64,000 nucleotides of DNA from Macropodus opercularis (taxonomy: Eukaryota > Chordata > Actinopteri > Anabantiformes > Osphronemidae), in contig CM061104.1 of assembly GCA_030770545.1 (NCBI GenBank), positions 14,331,001-14,395,000 on the forward strand. Direction: 5' to 3'. The notes under the pieces were generated by a model. That model was not told the DNA's origin and did not search any database. It was given only the letters and a program-made list of their open reading frames with translations. Positions within the stretch are counted from its first letter, which is position 1; the number at the start of each line of letters is the position of its first letter. The translations under genes were made by a program, and so were the position numbers. Below, one piece after another: positions 1-11,376 of the stretch.

Positions 1-72
1 GAGTTCATCACAGGAGTGATTGAAAATGAGAATGCGATGCGTCTTATCCACTATGAACCCATGAAAGACTGA
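1..72 (+). CDS. rcvrn: Recoverin-family calcium sensor, last coding exon (partial)
   Basis: The window opens in the final exon of a gene whose earlier exons lie to the left. The frame gives 23 residues ending at TGA (70-72). They contain EFITGV and then RLIHYEP, matching the end of the last EF-hand and the C-terminal helix of recoverin (EFIEG...RLIQFEP in mammals, from memory). Recoverin is a myristoylated EF-hand protein of photoreceptors that inhibits rhodopsin kinase when calcium is high. The tail is short (MKD then stop) and lacks the lysine-rich end of mammalian recoverin, which fits one of the several fish paralogs. The neighbouring gsg1l2 is also close to RCVRN in human, which supports the call. 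Which paralog it is cannot be decided from 23 residues. Confidence 0.72.
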   Translation, partial: EFITGVIENENAMRLIHYEPMKD

Positions 73-1546
73 AGTCGCCCCCGTTCGACTCTTCACCTGT
101 TCTTCTTCTTCTTAGGTTCTCTCTGTGCTTTTTTGTTCTGCTTCTTCTACGGTTTATTCAACTCAATACCTCACTGTATATATATAATATTATTTTCTGC
201 AGTGTCCTAACTTTTCAGTAACTTTATATCACATTGTTTTACTTATGCTTGTCAATGAATTTCTATAAACTAGAAGCTACAGAGGTAATTAGTGTTTCAG
301 AATATATACAGACAAAAGCAGCTACTGACCAAGTTATATTTATGAGAACTATACTGTAGTGATGTGATTTGGATGCTGGGTAATAAAATTAAACAACAAT
401 GTGATGGATAAACATCAGTGTATTGTTAACTCTTTAAATGTTTAAAATGACAATATAGGTGATCAACCAGCTTAGACTCAGGCTTTTGTACATAAGTTGA
501 AATGTCCTGATAGAGGTTCTATCTTCAAAGTGTTGTGATTCATTCACCATGTAGTAGATTAAAGGTTTTCTCACACATCTGGGCTCTGGATGTTAATCTT
601 TTCCTAGAGGAGAATGAATTTTTCTATCCTCTAGAAATGTATATTACTGTACATTAGTGGCGCTTTAGGTCTGACGTTCTCAATTGTATTTACCTCAGAC
701 AGTAAATCCAGGATTATCCCAGTTCAATAACCTGCAGACATTTAAGGTAAAGGTAACATTAGGTGTGTTTATTTTACCCTTTCAACTAATGAAGGTCACA
801 GTTTTTCATATTCATTTGTAAACTTCTGAATTGTTTTTGATGATTTTCTATTATTGTGTGCCTGGATTGCTAACATACATCCACAAACCTGACACACATA
901 GAGCCTGCCCCCGCTATCCCCCACTCCATCTTCATCCCTTCACATGGTTCCAGCTCTCCTCACTCTGTTCCTCCGTCTTTCCATCCAACTCAGGATTACT
1001 GGTTTACACATAATCTTCTGTTCAACATCAGAGCGCAGACTTTTCAAAATCTCTGTAATCTTTCTATCTCTGTGCGTCTATCTTATGAGTTTGACTGTGC
1101 ATCTGCAGAGCCATCGTGTTTGTTTCGGGTACACAGTACATGCAATACATCCAAATGCTATATCTGTCTAAAAGTTTGCGACAGGAGAGAGTAAAGCTCC
1201 AAACACATGTTGGATGTTTTACTCAGATAAATGAGAGTTATTGCATATTTAGAGTGTTCTGTAAACTGCGAACATCACAATAATTGAAATGTGTATTTAA
1301 ATAAAGTTAATTCACTTTGCGACGATGAGGCACTGAGAAAACTCAGAAAAACATGCAGTTTCGCACGTGAGTGTGACCTGTACATCCACTGTACTCATTG
1401 CATTTGATATGTATTCATTTCATTGGTCATCAAGCTTAGTCGGTATCTCCAAAGTTCATCCAAACTGGACCCGTTCGTGCTCATGGACCCATGTCCAGCC
1501 ACCACCTGTTTCTAGTTTTTAGCCCTTTTTCAGCGACACCAATCGT
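73..1546. other. rcvrn 3'UTR and convergent intergenic DNA
   Basis: No coding signal on either strand. Possible plus-strand polyadenylation signals AATAAA lie at 382-387 and 1300-1305. The first would end the rcvrn transcript about 310 bp after its stop. The right end is the 3' side of the minus-strand gsg1l2. Confidence 0.5.
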
Positions 1547-4090
1547 CTAACAAGGTGAATCAGCTCGGTCCACGGCGTCCTCCATCTCATCCATCTCTCT
1601 CTCACAGTCTTCACACCCCTCTGGCCCACAGCCTCCAACCAAAACCAGCGTTGGCACATCTCCATTTGCCACTCCAACCACACTGCCATTCGTGGCCCAC
1701 GTCACGTCAATCATGCCGTCCGGACACTGCAACAGTCCACTGACGGAGTAGAGCCCGCCCCCTGGAACAACCTCATCATAGGATGGCGCGTGAGTGCCAG
1801 CTCTCGCTTCCTCGAGTCGGAGCCTCTGCCTGCGTCGGAGCTCGATGATTGTCTTCGTGTAAGAGTTGAGTGTGACCACAGCGGCCCCCATGCAGCAACT
1901 GAAGGACACCCAGGCAAGACTAGAAACAGAGGAGGAAGAAAAACAATTAGAAACATGATTAACGCCGACTCGTAGTGTCTCTCCGAACAGATGCCACCTA
2001 CGCAAATGACCAGCCGTAGTCCCAGGACTGAGGCCTCCAGTCTTTGGGGCCAACAATAACCGTCATCTGAAACACTGTGGTGTACATCATGTGAGCCACC
2101 ATCCCAAGAAGACCTATGGGTGATGAGCCAAACAAATCTGTTAGCTAAGTCTAGGAAACAGGCAAATAGAGAAATATGTTGGTCATATGTAGCGAGGGAG
2201 ATGCCTTAGTCAACGAGAAGCACACAGCTGGGCAAAACGATACGACACCGCATCTCACCTGAGAGCACAGTACAGATGGCTGCGTACGCGTTGATCTTTA
2301 ACGAGTGCATCTCTTTATGAGAGCAGAGCACTTCCAGCCACATCAGCAGGAAGCCCATCCCGAGCAGGCCGATGTACGTAAACTCTGAAATGACCGACAG
2401 CCACAGCACACCTGCAAGATTTCACCAAGCAAACACATCCATTCAGAGAAGAAACATTCAAACTGGACGTAACGGTTTTCGTAACAGTTTTCATACTTTT
2501 CATGCTGTGACACCACGTGAAAACACAACGTACCTTGTGTTTCCCCAGGTGTTAACTCTATGAAGCTTCGACATTTCTCTCCTGTCAACAAAATTTACAC
2601 ATATGAACAAAACGGTCAGGAGACATCTCTCTTTGTTTTTGGACAGTATTTCAGTTTGTCCAGGACTGAGATTAATGTGTGTGTGTGTGTGTGTGTTGGG
2701 CAGGGTCTCACCGTCACTGTGTTTCTCACAACTTTCCCAGAAACCAGTGTGGAAGTATCTGAAGGCAAACTTGTCTTCGCCCGTCTCCCAGATGTAGTGC
2801 ACTGCGTTGGCCAGCTGCCGCTGTCTGATCCTGGCCAGCTCCTCTCTCCGGGCTGGAGACAGTGTGCGGTTGAAGGGGTTCTGAGTTGGACTCTCTGTGT
2901 GACAACAGAAGAAAATAAAGCTCATGAGAGCATCTGCTGTCCATTCCTACACCTGCTTACGGCGGTTGTGGACACTGTGATAGATCAAACACACAACAAC
3001 AATGCAAATGTGTTCATCACACCTGCTTCTGTGTTTTGCAGGACCCTTGCCCTCCCACTGTGCCTTTGTTAAAGACAGATTCTATTTTGTGTACACAATG
3101 TACAAGTTTTTTTCATTTATGCAATAGCATCTGCTAATCTCAATTTGGATTAGGAAGATCAGTTGAGAAAATTAAGTTGAGTGAACAGCCCATAAATAAA
3201 TCTTTGGGAGCCCTGCAGATTATTACTAAACCATAATGATAATGACAGTGGAACAAAGTTATATGTAAAAAAGAGATTTGAAACACCAAAACCAAGGACA
3301 ATGGTTATCCAGGCAGATTAGCTGCAGGTGCTGGTTGTTATGTCATGACACAGAGTAAAGATCAAGAAATTCAGGGCTTGTGTAATCAGGTTCAAGGCCA
3401 AAACTTAGGTAACGACAAAGTCAGAAAGGTGCATGAGATATTGGAAATCATGAGACACTGGTAGGACAATAAATTACATAAAGAAATGCTAATAAACTCA
3501 GAAACCCATGGTCTTAAAGGTTTGCATGACAGGAAAAACATGACTGTGAATTGTGACATGATTTGAATGTTTAAATTATCCATGACGTACGAAATCAAGA
3601 GGTAACAATGTCCATGAACGTGTCGCAAAGCTACTAAATATAATAAATAATCCTGTGATTGGATTTTATCTTACTTTTACTTATGTAAAGTATTTCTTTA
3701 AATGTTGTTAACAATGGTTAAAGAAGAATCTTGAAAAGAATGTTGTTCAGTGAAGTTTATCTTCCACACTTTAAATACTAATTTCAGACAAAACCATTGT
3801 GATAATCAGGGAAGGAGAGTTGTACCTCGAGTATAATTTCTTAACACTAAATCATACGAAAGAACAGCAAAGAAGGGTAAAGACATGTCATTACCTGTTG
3901 TGTAAGGCTCGCTGTTGTTCTGACCACAGTTCTTCATTTTGACAGGCGACAGGCAGAGGGGTTTGACCACCTTGTGAGTTCCCTCACACCAGTAGGACGT
4001 GCAGAGAGCGAGGATGGAGAGGGCCAGAGCCAGAGTGGTCAAGGTCAGGGACAGCAGGGAGCGCGAGCGACGAGACATACTTTCCAGCAT
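1547..4090 (-). CDS. gsg1l2: GSG1-like protein 2 (claudin/PMP22-fold membrane protein)
   Basis: Six exons join in frame to 354 residues: 4090-3895, 2894-2712, 2581-2534, 2411-2259, 2113-2002 and 1919-1547. All introns are GT-AG. Four transmembrane segments are visible: near residues 11-32 (before CTSYWCEGT), one in the fourth exon (LLGMGFLLMWLEVL), one in the fifth (GLLGMVAHMMYT) and one in the sixth (SFSCCMGAAVVTL). The second exon holds WETGEDKFAFRYFHTGFW and the third GEKCRSFIEL, both strongly like GSG1L, an AMPA-receptor auxiliary subunit. Position beside rcvrn favours GSG1L2, whose own function is little known. The C-terminal tail is acidic (EDCEREMDEMED). Translation probably starts at 4090; an in-frame ATG 12 bases downstream (4078) is an alternative. 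Confidence 0.9.
2677..2696. repeat. GT dinucleotide repeat
   Basis: About ten GT units inside a gsg1l2 intron, 16 bp beyond the second-exon splice donor on the transcribed (minus) strand, where the repeat reads AC. Confidence 0.9.
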
Positions 4091-6660
4091 GGCCACATAA
4101 GAGGAGGGTGAGGCGGGAGGCGGTTAGAGTGACAGAGGGAGAAAAAGGGGAGGCGAAGAAGGTGCAGAGGTGGAAATAGGACAAGCAGGACACAGCGTGT
4201 TAAAAAAGACACAGATGGAGCAGAGAGGGAAGAGCAAATGCTTCGGGATGGGTTTAGGATGGGGTGAGCTGCCAGGTTTAAACAGAGTGCAAAAATAAAT
4301 GTGATGTAACAGTACAGACAGAAGATAATATAACTGACAATGAGATACAGTAAAGTCAGTGCGATTAAAAAGAGGAAGGAGAACGGGAGAGAGGGCTGCT
4401 TCCTGATACACGTGGGAACAGACAGATGGACGAAAAAATGAACGAGCAAGGATTCAGGTGGACAGTGGTTCACTGTGGGTGGGAACGGTGGGATACAAGG
4501 ACGCAGCAGTGCGTTGCTCAGGCAGATTTAATGGGACAACATCGATCGCTGCAGGGGGCAATGCCAAACAGTCCCTGATCTCACCACCTGGAGACACTTT
4601 GGTTTAAATTAGTGTCATCTAAAAGTACTTCAGATTTAAAGAGGGGATAGAGGTCATCCTTACATAGAATTCATTAACTGCCAAGAAATGGAAATGGAAC
4701 AGGTGAGTAGGACAGAGAAGGTCTGAAATCAAGGTGCCCATATGCTAATACGTTGTTTAGTGGCATATTAACTCCCTGATGCCTAATGCATTTTAGTTAT
4801 GGAGTAATAAATAACAAATGGTGATGCAGGCCGACGTCTTCCTGATTATCAGACCCAGGTCTGACCCTACTGCTCATTATCAACACCACTGCTGCACCCT
4901 GAGCACAAGACAAGGCCAAGGGAAGCAAAACGGGAGATTACTGCTTTTTGATGAAATTATGGATGAGCCACAGATGATGATTTTTTATAGTAATCCCCAG
5001 ATGATCTGCTTTAATCTGTTTGTGTTAGGTGCATTTTAGTGTGAAGTGAGTGACCATGTCGGCTGCCTCTGTCTGTCTCGTGCAACCTGAAACAGCAGAA
5101 CACGAGTCCAAACAGTTGAATTTAGCTCAGGCCCTGATTCAAGCCAATCAGTGGGTTTGAATTATCAGCTAGAAATAAAATATAAATGTTCATCACTCTG
5201 GTGGGTGAAGTGAATCTATGTTATCATTTTACATTATTATTACTTTTTAGGGTCTTTAACAATGAAAAGAACAAATAAAACTGTGAACTCATTCATTAAT
5301 AATGTGAATTCACCACAGGATACTGAGAATAACGGTGTGACCGCCAAAAGTTTAGTACAGCATGAACAAGTTGCATTCAGGCTAATCCACTCTAGAATCT
5401 GCCAGAAACATAATCTAGCATCCTGACTGACAAATTACATTTATATACGAGCTTTCAAAATAGAGGACAAAGAAAGAGACACACCGGAATGAAATATTAA
5501 TTACACAGGTTTACTAGCCCTATAAAACCATAATAGCATGAGTTTCTGATCTGCTGAGAAATGGTCTGAAACACATCAGGGCTTTTTAAACATACTGTAT
5601 CTAAGAAAAGCAATGACAGTTTTCAACTGTATCTAACGCATATCGGATAATAATGTCAGCAATGATTTGACTCTGAGGTCAAACCTTCACTGTCAAAACA
5701 CAGAAATGAAAAGAATCAAAAAAATCTAAACATTTGAGAAGCTGGTACCAGCTTTTGTAAGACTGATGGAATGTCTAGATTGCTAACATAGTCGAGGATG
5801 ACACCTACCATAGACCCGTTCTTGTCCTCCAGGTCAGACGTGAGGTAACTACCTCAGAAAGCAAAACCTCCAGTCGCCACTTGTGAGTCTACAATACAAG
5901 TCCTCTGCTTTCTGCCTTTTTCACGAACCGTTAAGTAAAAAGCTCCTTAAGAACACTTGAGCTCCGTTGCTCCATCTTGACCAGATTCTCTCTTCATCTT
6001 TTCCCCGTGTTTCTCACCAGTGTTGCTCCTCTAGGATGAGCATCAGTGACCCTTACCTCTCCAGCTGCACTCCCCCCTCTAATCCTCCTGGCCAATAGCT
6101 GGATGGAGATGCAGAACTGGCGGAGCGACCGAGTGTCTGTCTCCACGGCACTCTACTCTCTTTTCTGTCTTTCTTGGGAATTTATGTCACAAACCCATCC
6201 TGAATCATGTAATCCCTCTAAGTCCATCTGTTACTGCAGTGCTCCCTCTCTTCCTATGCCTTATTTGCTGTCTCTTTTCAGAGGTGGCTTCATGTCAACC
6301 TCAAAGTCTTTGTCACTGGTTTAATTTGCACAACATGGCAACATAATTATTACTCTAAAAAGAGAGTGGATGAAACTGTGAATCAGCTCATGAGCAAATG
6401 AAAGGCCTGTTGCTTGTGCTTTTCCCTAATCAACACAAGCACTGTGTAAAGCCAAATCCTGAGCTCACTAAGTGTTTATTTTTGGGTGCCAAGTGCAATC
6501 TTAAAACCACACAGGGGAAAGAGATTTACATTGTCACAATAATTTATTTACATATGTTACAATGTCAATATGTTACATTACAAATGGCAAATAAAAATAA
6601 CATTTTGTATAAGCTCAGAGGATGACTATTAGAAGGCGAGGAGGTATGACAGAAAGCAGT
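4091..6660. other. Intergenic region, gsg1l2 upstream and atg12 3'UTR
   Basis: About 2.5 kb without a supportable gene. The 4100-4500 part is gsg1l2 5'UTR or promoter; its minus strand is pyrimidine-rich. The right end is the atg12 3'UTR, with a minus-strand AATAAA (TTTATT at 6543-6548) giving a 3'UTR of roughly 110 nt. The scattered short frames between do not resemble known proteins. Confidence 0.5.
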
Positions 6661-8899
6661 TTAACCCCAGGCTTGAGATTTACAGTAATGAAGAACCAGC
6701 TTGCCATCACTGCCAAAACACTGTAAAACAGATAAGAAGAGGGAAGAAGAAGATGCAAGCGTGAATGTTGATGAAACAGATACGTACCGTACAGTTCCTA
6801 GCTCTAAAAAACAAGAGGCAAAAAAAGAGAAGTATTGATTGGTCATTGACTTGTCAAGCACTGAGAGCAGTGAGGTCCACTGTGGGGGGCTGTACTGTGA
6901 CATGAAAGAAATGAATCGGGGCAGAAGAGTTTGGCATGAGTCACACATGGCTTCCAACTGTTGGCCCCCTCTTCTGGTCAGTGCACGTCAATGGTCTGTC
7001 CACTGTCAGCAGGCAATACTAGAAGGCTATTCCCTAAATATGCCTCCACACACGGCCTGATAATCTGTTACAGCACAGTGTATGTGTCTGATTGAATTCT
7101 ACAAATACAGTTTATATTGAACTTCTGACCAAAAGCTCATATTTCCTCTGTGTGTTATTTCAGGTAATAGCAAATGAGTTATGTGACTCTTGTCACTTAG
7201 AGAAAGTGAGTATTAGAGGAACAAACTACAACCACAGGGCATGTAACTCGTGTACTCACATCAAAGAGCACTCCTACTTCTTGATCAGGAGAGGGAGCAA
7301 AAGACTGGTTGACATAGATGAACTAAAAAAGAAAAGTTATTTTACAGGCTTAAAAACAGATGTAGGGAATTATTTGCGGAAACAAGCCAGTATGTACGGT
7401 GACCACTTCTCTTACCAGCTGTTCACTGGCATCCAGCTTGAGGAAGCGAGAGATAAACTGTGCCAGGGACTGTACCGTCCTCCCCCTGTCCATGGCCCAC
7501 TTCTTTGTTTTCATTATAGGAGTGTCTCCCACTGCCTTCAGCAGCACATCAACTACAAAATGGAGAAAATAAAAGTAAAACTGCTGCCTCCATCCTGACA
7601 AATCTTATCTTGAACTATTGTAGGAAACTTCAGTTGAAATATTGTGTAACTTAGTCATGTATTACTCCTGTGGTACAGTATGCAGATCACTGCAGAAGTA
7701 GGAGCTTTTATAGGAAACCAGTAAAGCTGAAGCAGTTAAAGTGGATCTTCTGCCGAACACTCAGCCTACTCACCCACTGTATGTGTGGAGAGTCATATGT
7801 AGAACAACATTGATTTCAGCGACACTGTCTTGCTGCACAGGGCTTTTAGTTTTCTGGGGATCCTTGTAATCTCCCAGAGTTACATGTCTTGCCCTTTGTT
7901 AGTCTATCACTCCTGGTGATAGACAGGACAGGATCGGCCTTAAAATTGACTGGTGGTGACCAAACTCTTCACAATCATCAGCAAATCTAAGAAATCAGAA
8001 ATCCCCTTTGAGCCACGATAGACTTCTAGACTTTCTACATCTGATTGACTTTAATCTCCCACATGACCCTTCAAACCGAGCTTTGCCATGTGTAAATAAT
8101 TCAGACTAACTAAATGAATTACTTTTTGGCTCCTGCATCCAGTTCTAAAAAGCTGCTCTGTTTCAGTTCATGTTTATGCCTCACGGTCCATGTTCAATAA
8201 GAAAAACAGCTGTACTAATAAAAGGGTGTGATTTAAAAACAGATCATTAATTACATCATAGCACAACGTAATATTATAATAAGATAGTCGTAGGCTAAGT
8301 TATAGTGGAGTATAGCGATAATTAATACAAACTTAACGATTAATTAAACATATGTTTGGTGCTTGTGAACACAAGACTAAACGGAAAACTGATATTTTAG
8401 CGAACTGCACAGTGATACTTTTGAGCTAAGCCGAGTTCGTTTGTTTGGACCTAATAACCATCATAATCCATGCGGTTTGGATGAACATTACGGCAAATGT
8501 ATTTGATAAGGAAATGAAACTAGAACGCTGTTAATAAAAATTGCATTGCATAACAAAAAGATTATTTGAGTTCTTAAGCGTTAGCAATACCTTTAGTCGG
8601 TCCCTACACGACCACGTGTTAAAAAATCAAAACGCTTATTGGCTGAAGACGCTCAGTACGGCTTTCCTATTGGCCAAATCTCTGTCAACGATCGAATGCG
8701 TCACACAACCGGAATTATTGCTTTAGCATAAATAACATTCCTCCTACACTGATTAGGATTGTTCTTTAACTGAGCATTAGGCTAATCTCGATCTTTCACC
8801 CTTACTTTTTTTCTTCTCCTCATTTGTCGCTGAGTCATCTTGGGGTGGCTGTGATTCTTCTTTTTGCGATTCTGTTGGTGACTCTGCATTGTCAGACAT
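6661..8899 (-). CDS. atg12: Ubiquitin-like autophagy protein ATG12
   Basis: Four exons give 117 residues: 8899-8806, 7552-7416, 7322-7260 and 6720-6661, with phases matching and every junction GT-AG. The protein starts MSDNAESPTESQKEE, a disordered acidic lead. From residue 32 follows the ubiquitin-like fold (IDVLLKAVGDTPIMKTKKW, then FLKLDASEQL, FIYVNQSFAPSPDQEVG and CFGSDGKLVLHYCKSQAWG), nearly identical to vertebrate ATG12. The C-terminal glycine is the residue that ATG7 and ATG10 activate and pass to a lysine of ATG5; ATG12-ATG5-ATG16L1 then drives LC3 lipidation on the phagophore. Human ATG12 is longer (140 residues), the difference lying in the N-terminal lead. It lies head to head with isoc2, 360 bp between start codons. 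Confidence 0.97.
8638..8714. promoter_or_regulatory. Promoter-like motif cluster inside atg12 intron 1
   Basis: Within 77 bp are two inverted CCAAT boxes (ATTGG at 8638-8642 and 8669-8673), a CRE-like TGCGTCAC (8697-8704) and an ETS-type CCGGAA (8709-8714). It lies in intron 1 of atg12, downstream of the atg12 start codon, so it does not fit the expected promoter position. It could be an internal promoter or enhancer; this is motif evidence only. Confidence 0.35.
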
Positions 8900-9259
8900 C
8901 TTCCAGTGACCACTTTGAGTTAGCTAGCTAGGTTGTAGTACCTACCCACCCGACTGCTAACAATCACGAGCTCCCATTGACTCATTGTAACGTCAGTCAA
9001 CACTGTGAATAATCCTATTGGTTAATCCGCTTCTGGGCGGATTTAGCGAACAAAAACTCGAACTTGTGGCTGCTTAGCTTCGGTTTGGTTAGTTATTATA
9101 TATTATACTAACAAATGTGTTTACTTACCACTTTTTGTGCATTATGTTACCACCTGCAAGAATGTAAGTATTCCTAAATGTTCTATTACAGAGGCGAGTG
9201 TCACAGATTGCAGCTGTCTACGGAACCACTCCTGGTCACGTTAGGAGCAATTGCTCAAG
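8900..9259. promoter_or_regulatory. Likely bidirectional promoter of atg12 and isoc2
   Basis: The two genes diverge from this 360 bp stretch, which must hold both first-exon leaders and the shared promoter. An inverted CCAAT box (ATTGG, 9017-9021) sits near the middle, followed by a GC-rich TTCTGGGCGG. There is no clear TATA box. The isoc2 leader ends at a consensus donor (gtaagt) at 9261. Confidence 0.55.
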
Positions 9260-10653
9260 AGTAAGTCAACTGTAGTGTTTTAGGTCAATTCAGCTTCAAG
9301 ACAGGAAGAAACACGCAGACTATAGCTATACGTAACTGTTGGTGTCAACAGTGAGGGCGACCTCCGCTCAGTGTGTCTGTTCAGTGAGTCAGGTATGTTT
9401 CTTTTCTTGCAGTGGCCAAACTGGGCAGGCTGTCCTCTAACGACGCTGTGCTCCTCCTGTGTGACATGCAGGAGAAGTTCAGACCCAATATCTTCCAGTT
9501 CACCAACATAGTCAGCAATGCATCCAGATTGCTCCAGGTTGAAAACTGCTCCTTCATTCGCGTTTCTCCGGCTTGCTCGGTCAGATCATTTCCAGATGAA
9601 GTCTGCTTGGTGTTTCCTCACAGGCCAGTCGTATTCTTGGCATCCCCCCAATCTTGACAGAGCAGTACCCCAAGGGTTTGGGTCCCACAGTACCAGAGCT
9701 GGGAGCAGCAGACCTAACAGCTCATGCCAAAACGTCTTTCACCATGATCACAGAGGAAGTGGAGAAGGCTCTGCAGGCTCTTGGGAACCCCACACAGGTC
9801 ATCCTGTGTGGAATAGAGGCACACGCCTGTATCGCAGTAAGATCACCTTATTGTTTCTGCCGTTTAGCTGATGAAATGACTTAATATTAACACCCCTTAC
9901 TGTGCCCTACAAAACATCAGCGCAGATGTGTTTATTTGTTTTTGTATATAATGTTCAACAAATGTTACTCTTTTTTGTAACTATTTTAATTATTGTAATT
10001 TTTTCCAACTGTCTCTCTGCTGCTGCTGGGACACCAGAATTTCCCCACTGCGGGATAAATAAAGATCTATCTATCTATCTATCTATCTATGTTCAATAAT
10101 TATAACTCTTGTCTTTCCCCAGTGTACGACATTTGACTTGATTGAAAAGGGGATAGATGTTCACATTGTGGCCGACGCGGTCTCATCAAGAAGGTATCTC
10201 CTGTCAATACCAACAATAAATATGAACATGTATACAGTTCAGTATGTGTCACTACAGACCTTTGTGCCTTTGTCTACAGCCAGACAGACCGATTATTTGC
10301 CCTGTCTCGCCTGAAGCAGAGTGGAGCGTACCTAACCACCACAGAGGCTGTTCTACTGCAGCTGGTTCAAGATGCCAAACACCCCAACTTCAAAGAGGTG
10401 CTGTTCTGTTAAATGTCATTTATGTCATAATTTTGAGAAATGCACTTCCCCAAACTTGGGTACTGTCCCCAATAGTAGTTTCGCTTGATATTAAACTGCA
10501 CCCCTGTCTTGCAAACATGCCAAAAAGTGTAATTAATTTATTATATTGCCTAATTCAAGGAGCTAACCTTTTTTGTTTTTTTGGCAGATCCAGAAGCTGT
10601 TGGCCCACCCTTCTCCTGACACCGGACTCCTTGCCTTCTTCAGCGCTCTGTAG
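9260..10653 (+). CDS. isoc2: Isochorismatase domain-containing protein 2
   Basis: Coding exons 9413-9537, 9624-9836, 10123-10193, 10280-10397 and 10588-10653 join in frame, with the first base of ATG supplied by the previous exon (A at 9260, before donor gtaagt). The product is 197 residues. It starts MAKLGRLSSNDAVLLLCDMQ and carries the isochorismatase-like hydrolase signature: D18 in LLCDMQEKF, K78 in HAKTSF and C111 in GIEAHACIA, the catalytic triad of the family. LTEQYPKGLGPTVPELG and ADAVSSRSQTDRLFALSR match vertebrate ISOC2. No substrate is established for the animal protein. It diverges from atg12, and AATAAA at 10697-10702 ends the transcript just after the stop. Confidence 0.93.
10025..10091 (+). 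mobile_element. Non-LTR retroelement 3' tail with TCTA repeat
   Basis: In isoc2 intron 3, a segment reads CAGAATTTCCCCACTGCGGG, then ATAAATAAAGA, then about five TCTA units (10072-10091). This resembles the 3' ends of Rex1/Babar-type fish retroelements and SINEs that borrow them (AATTTCCCC...AATAAAGTATCTATC, from memory). It is a severely 5'-truncated copy with no coding sequence. Confidence 0.6.
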
Positions 10654-11376
10654 GCACATCACTATCATTCTGCTAATTGTACTAATGAATTGCTTGAATA
10701 AAGTGATGTTGCTACTTTAAATGTTCCCATGTGTGCTTTTTTTCGTTTGTGTTCCTAAATCTAACCCTTATGGGTGAAAAACGTGTTCCCCTACTGAAAT
10801 CTGACCTGACAAGCTCATAGCTGTATAATCATCAACTTGAAACAATGTCTGTATTCAGGGTGGGACCAGCCCACAGAGGCGGGTGCAAAGATTGATGTCA
10901 CAGCAAGGGAGGAGCAAGTGACATCATTCTGGTAAAGGGAGGGTTAGGAGAGAGGGAGGGAAAGAAAAAGGAAGCTCTCCGATAACTTATTGTGTGTATT
11001 TTTAAAAAGTTAAAAAGTCTCACTGACTAAATTATGATTTGACGCAGGTCGGGATCAACATGCTGAAGAGACAGATCTGAAGGGGACGACGGACACGCGT
11101 TTGCAGCTGTGCACGTCTGATGACATAATCAAATAACACTTTTAAGGCTTCGGGCCTTGAGTGACTATAGGAAGGTAAGCAAGTCACTCTTCTTCATGAG
11201 AACATAAAGTATGTGGGTGGTGTTGTAAACCTTGTGAATAGACACATTCAAGCAATGTCTGCTTGCCATTGGGTCGTTTTTAGAGCAGTGAGAGGCGTCT
11301 GAACTTGCTAGTTTGTAGTTGACGCTGGCTGGAAGTACAGGAACAGAGCGGTTCACAGGATTACATTACAGGCAGC
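10654..11376 (+). promoter_or_regulatory. isoc2 3' end, foxj2 promoter and non-coding first exon
   Basis: After the isoc2 polyadenylation signal (10697-10702) comes a purine-rich stretch (10920-10975). Before it, an inverted repeat of GATGTCAC (10894-10901) and GTGACATC (10918-10925) forms two CRE/ATF-like sites. A probable non-coding first exon of foxj2 ends at donor GAAG/GTAAGC (11174). The acceptor before the coding exon is probably the CAG at 11355-11357. Confidence 0.45.
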
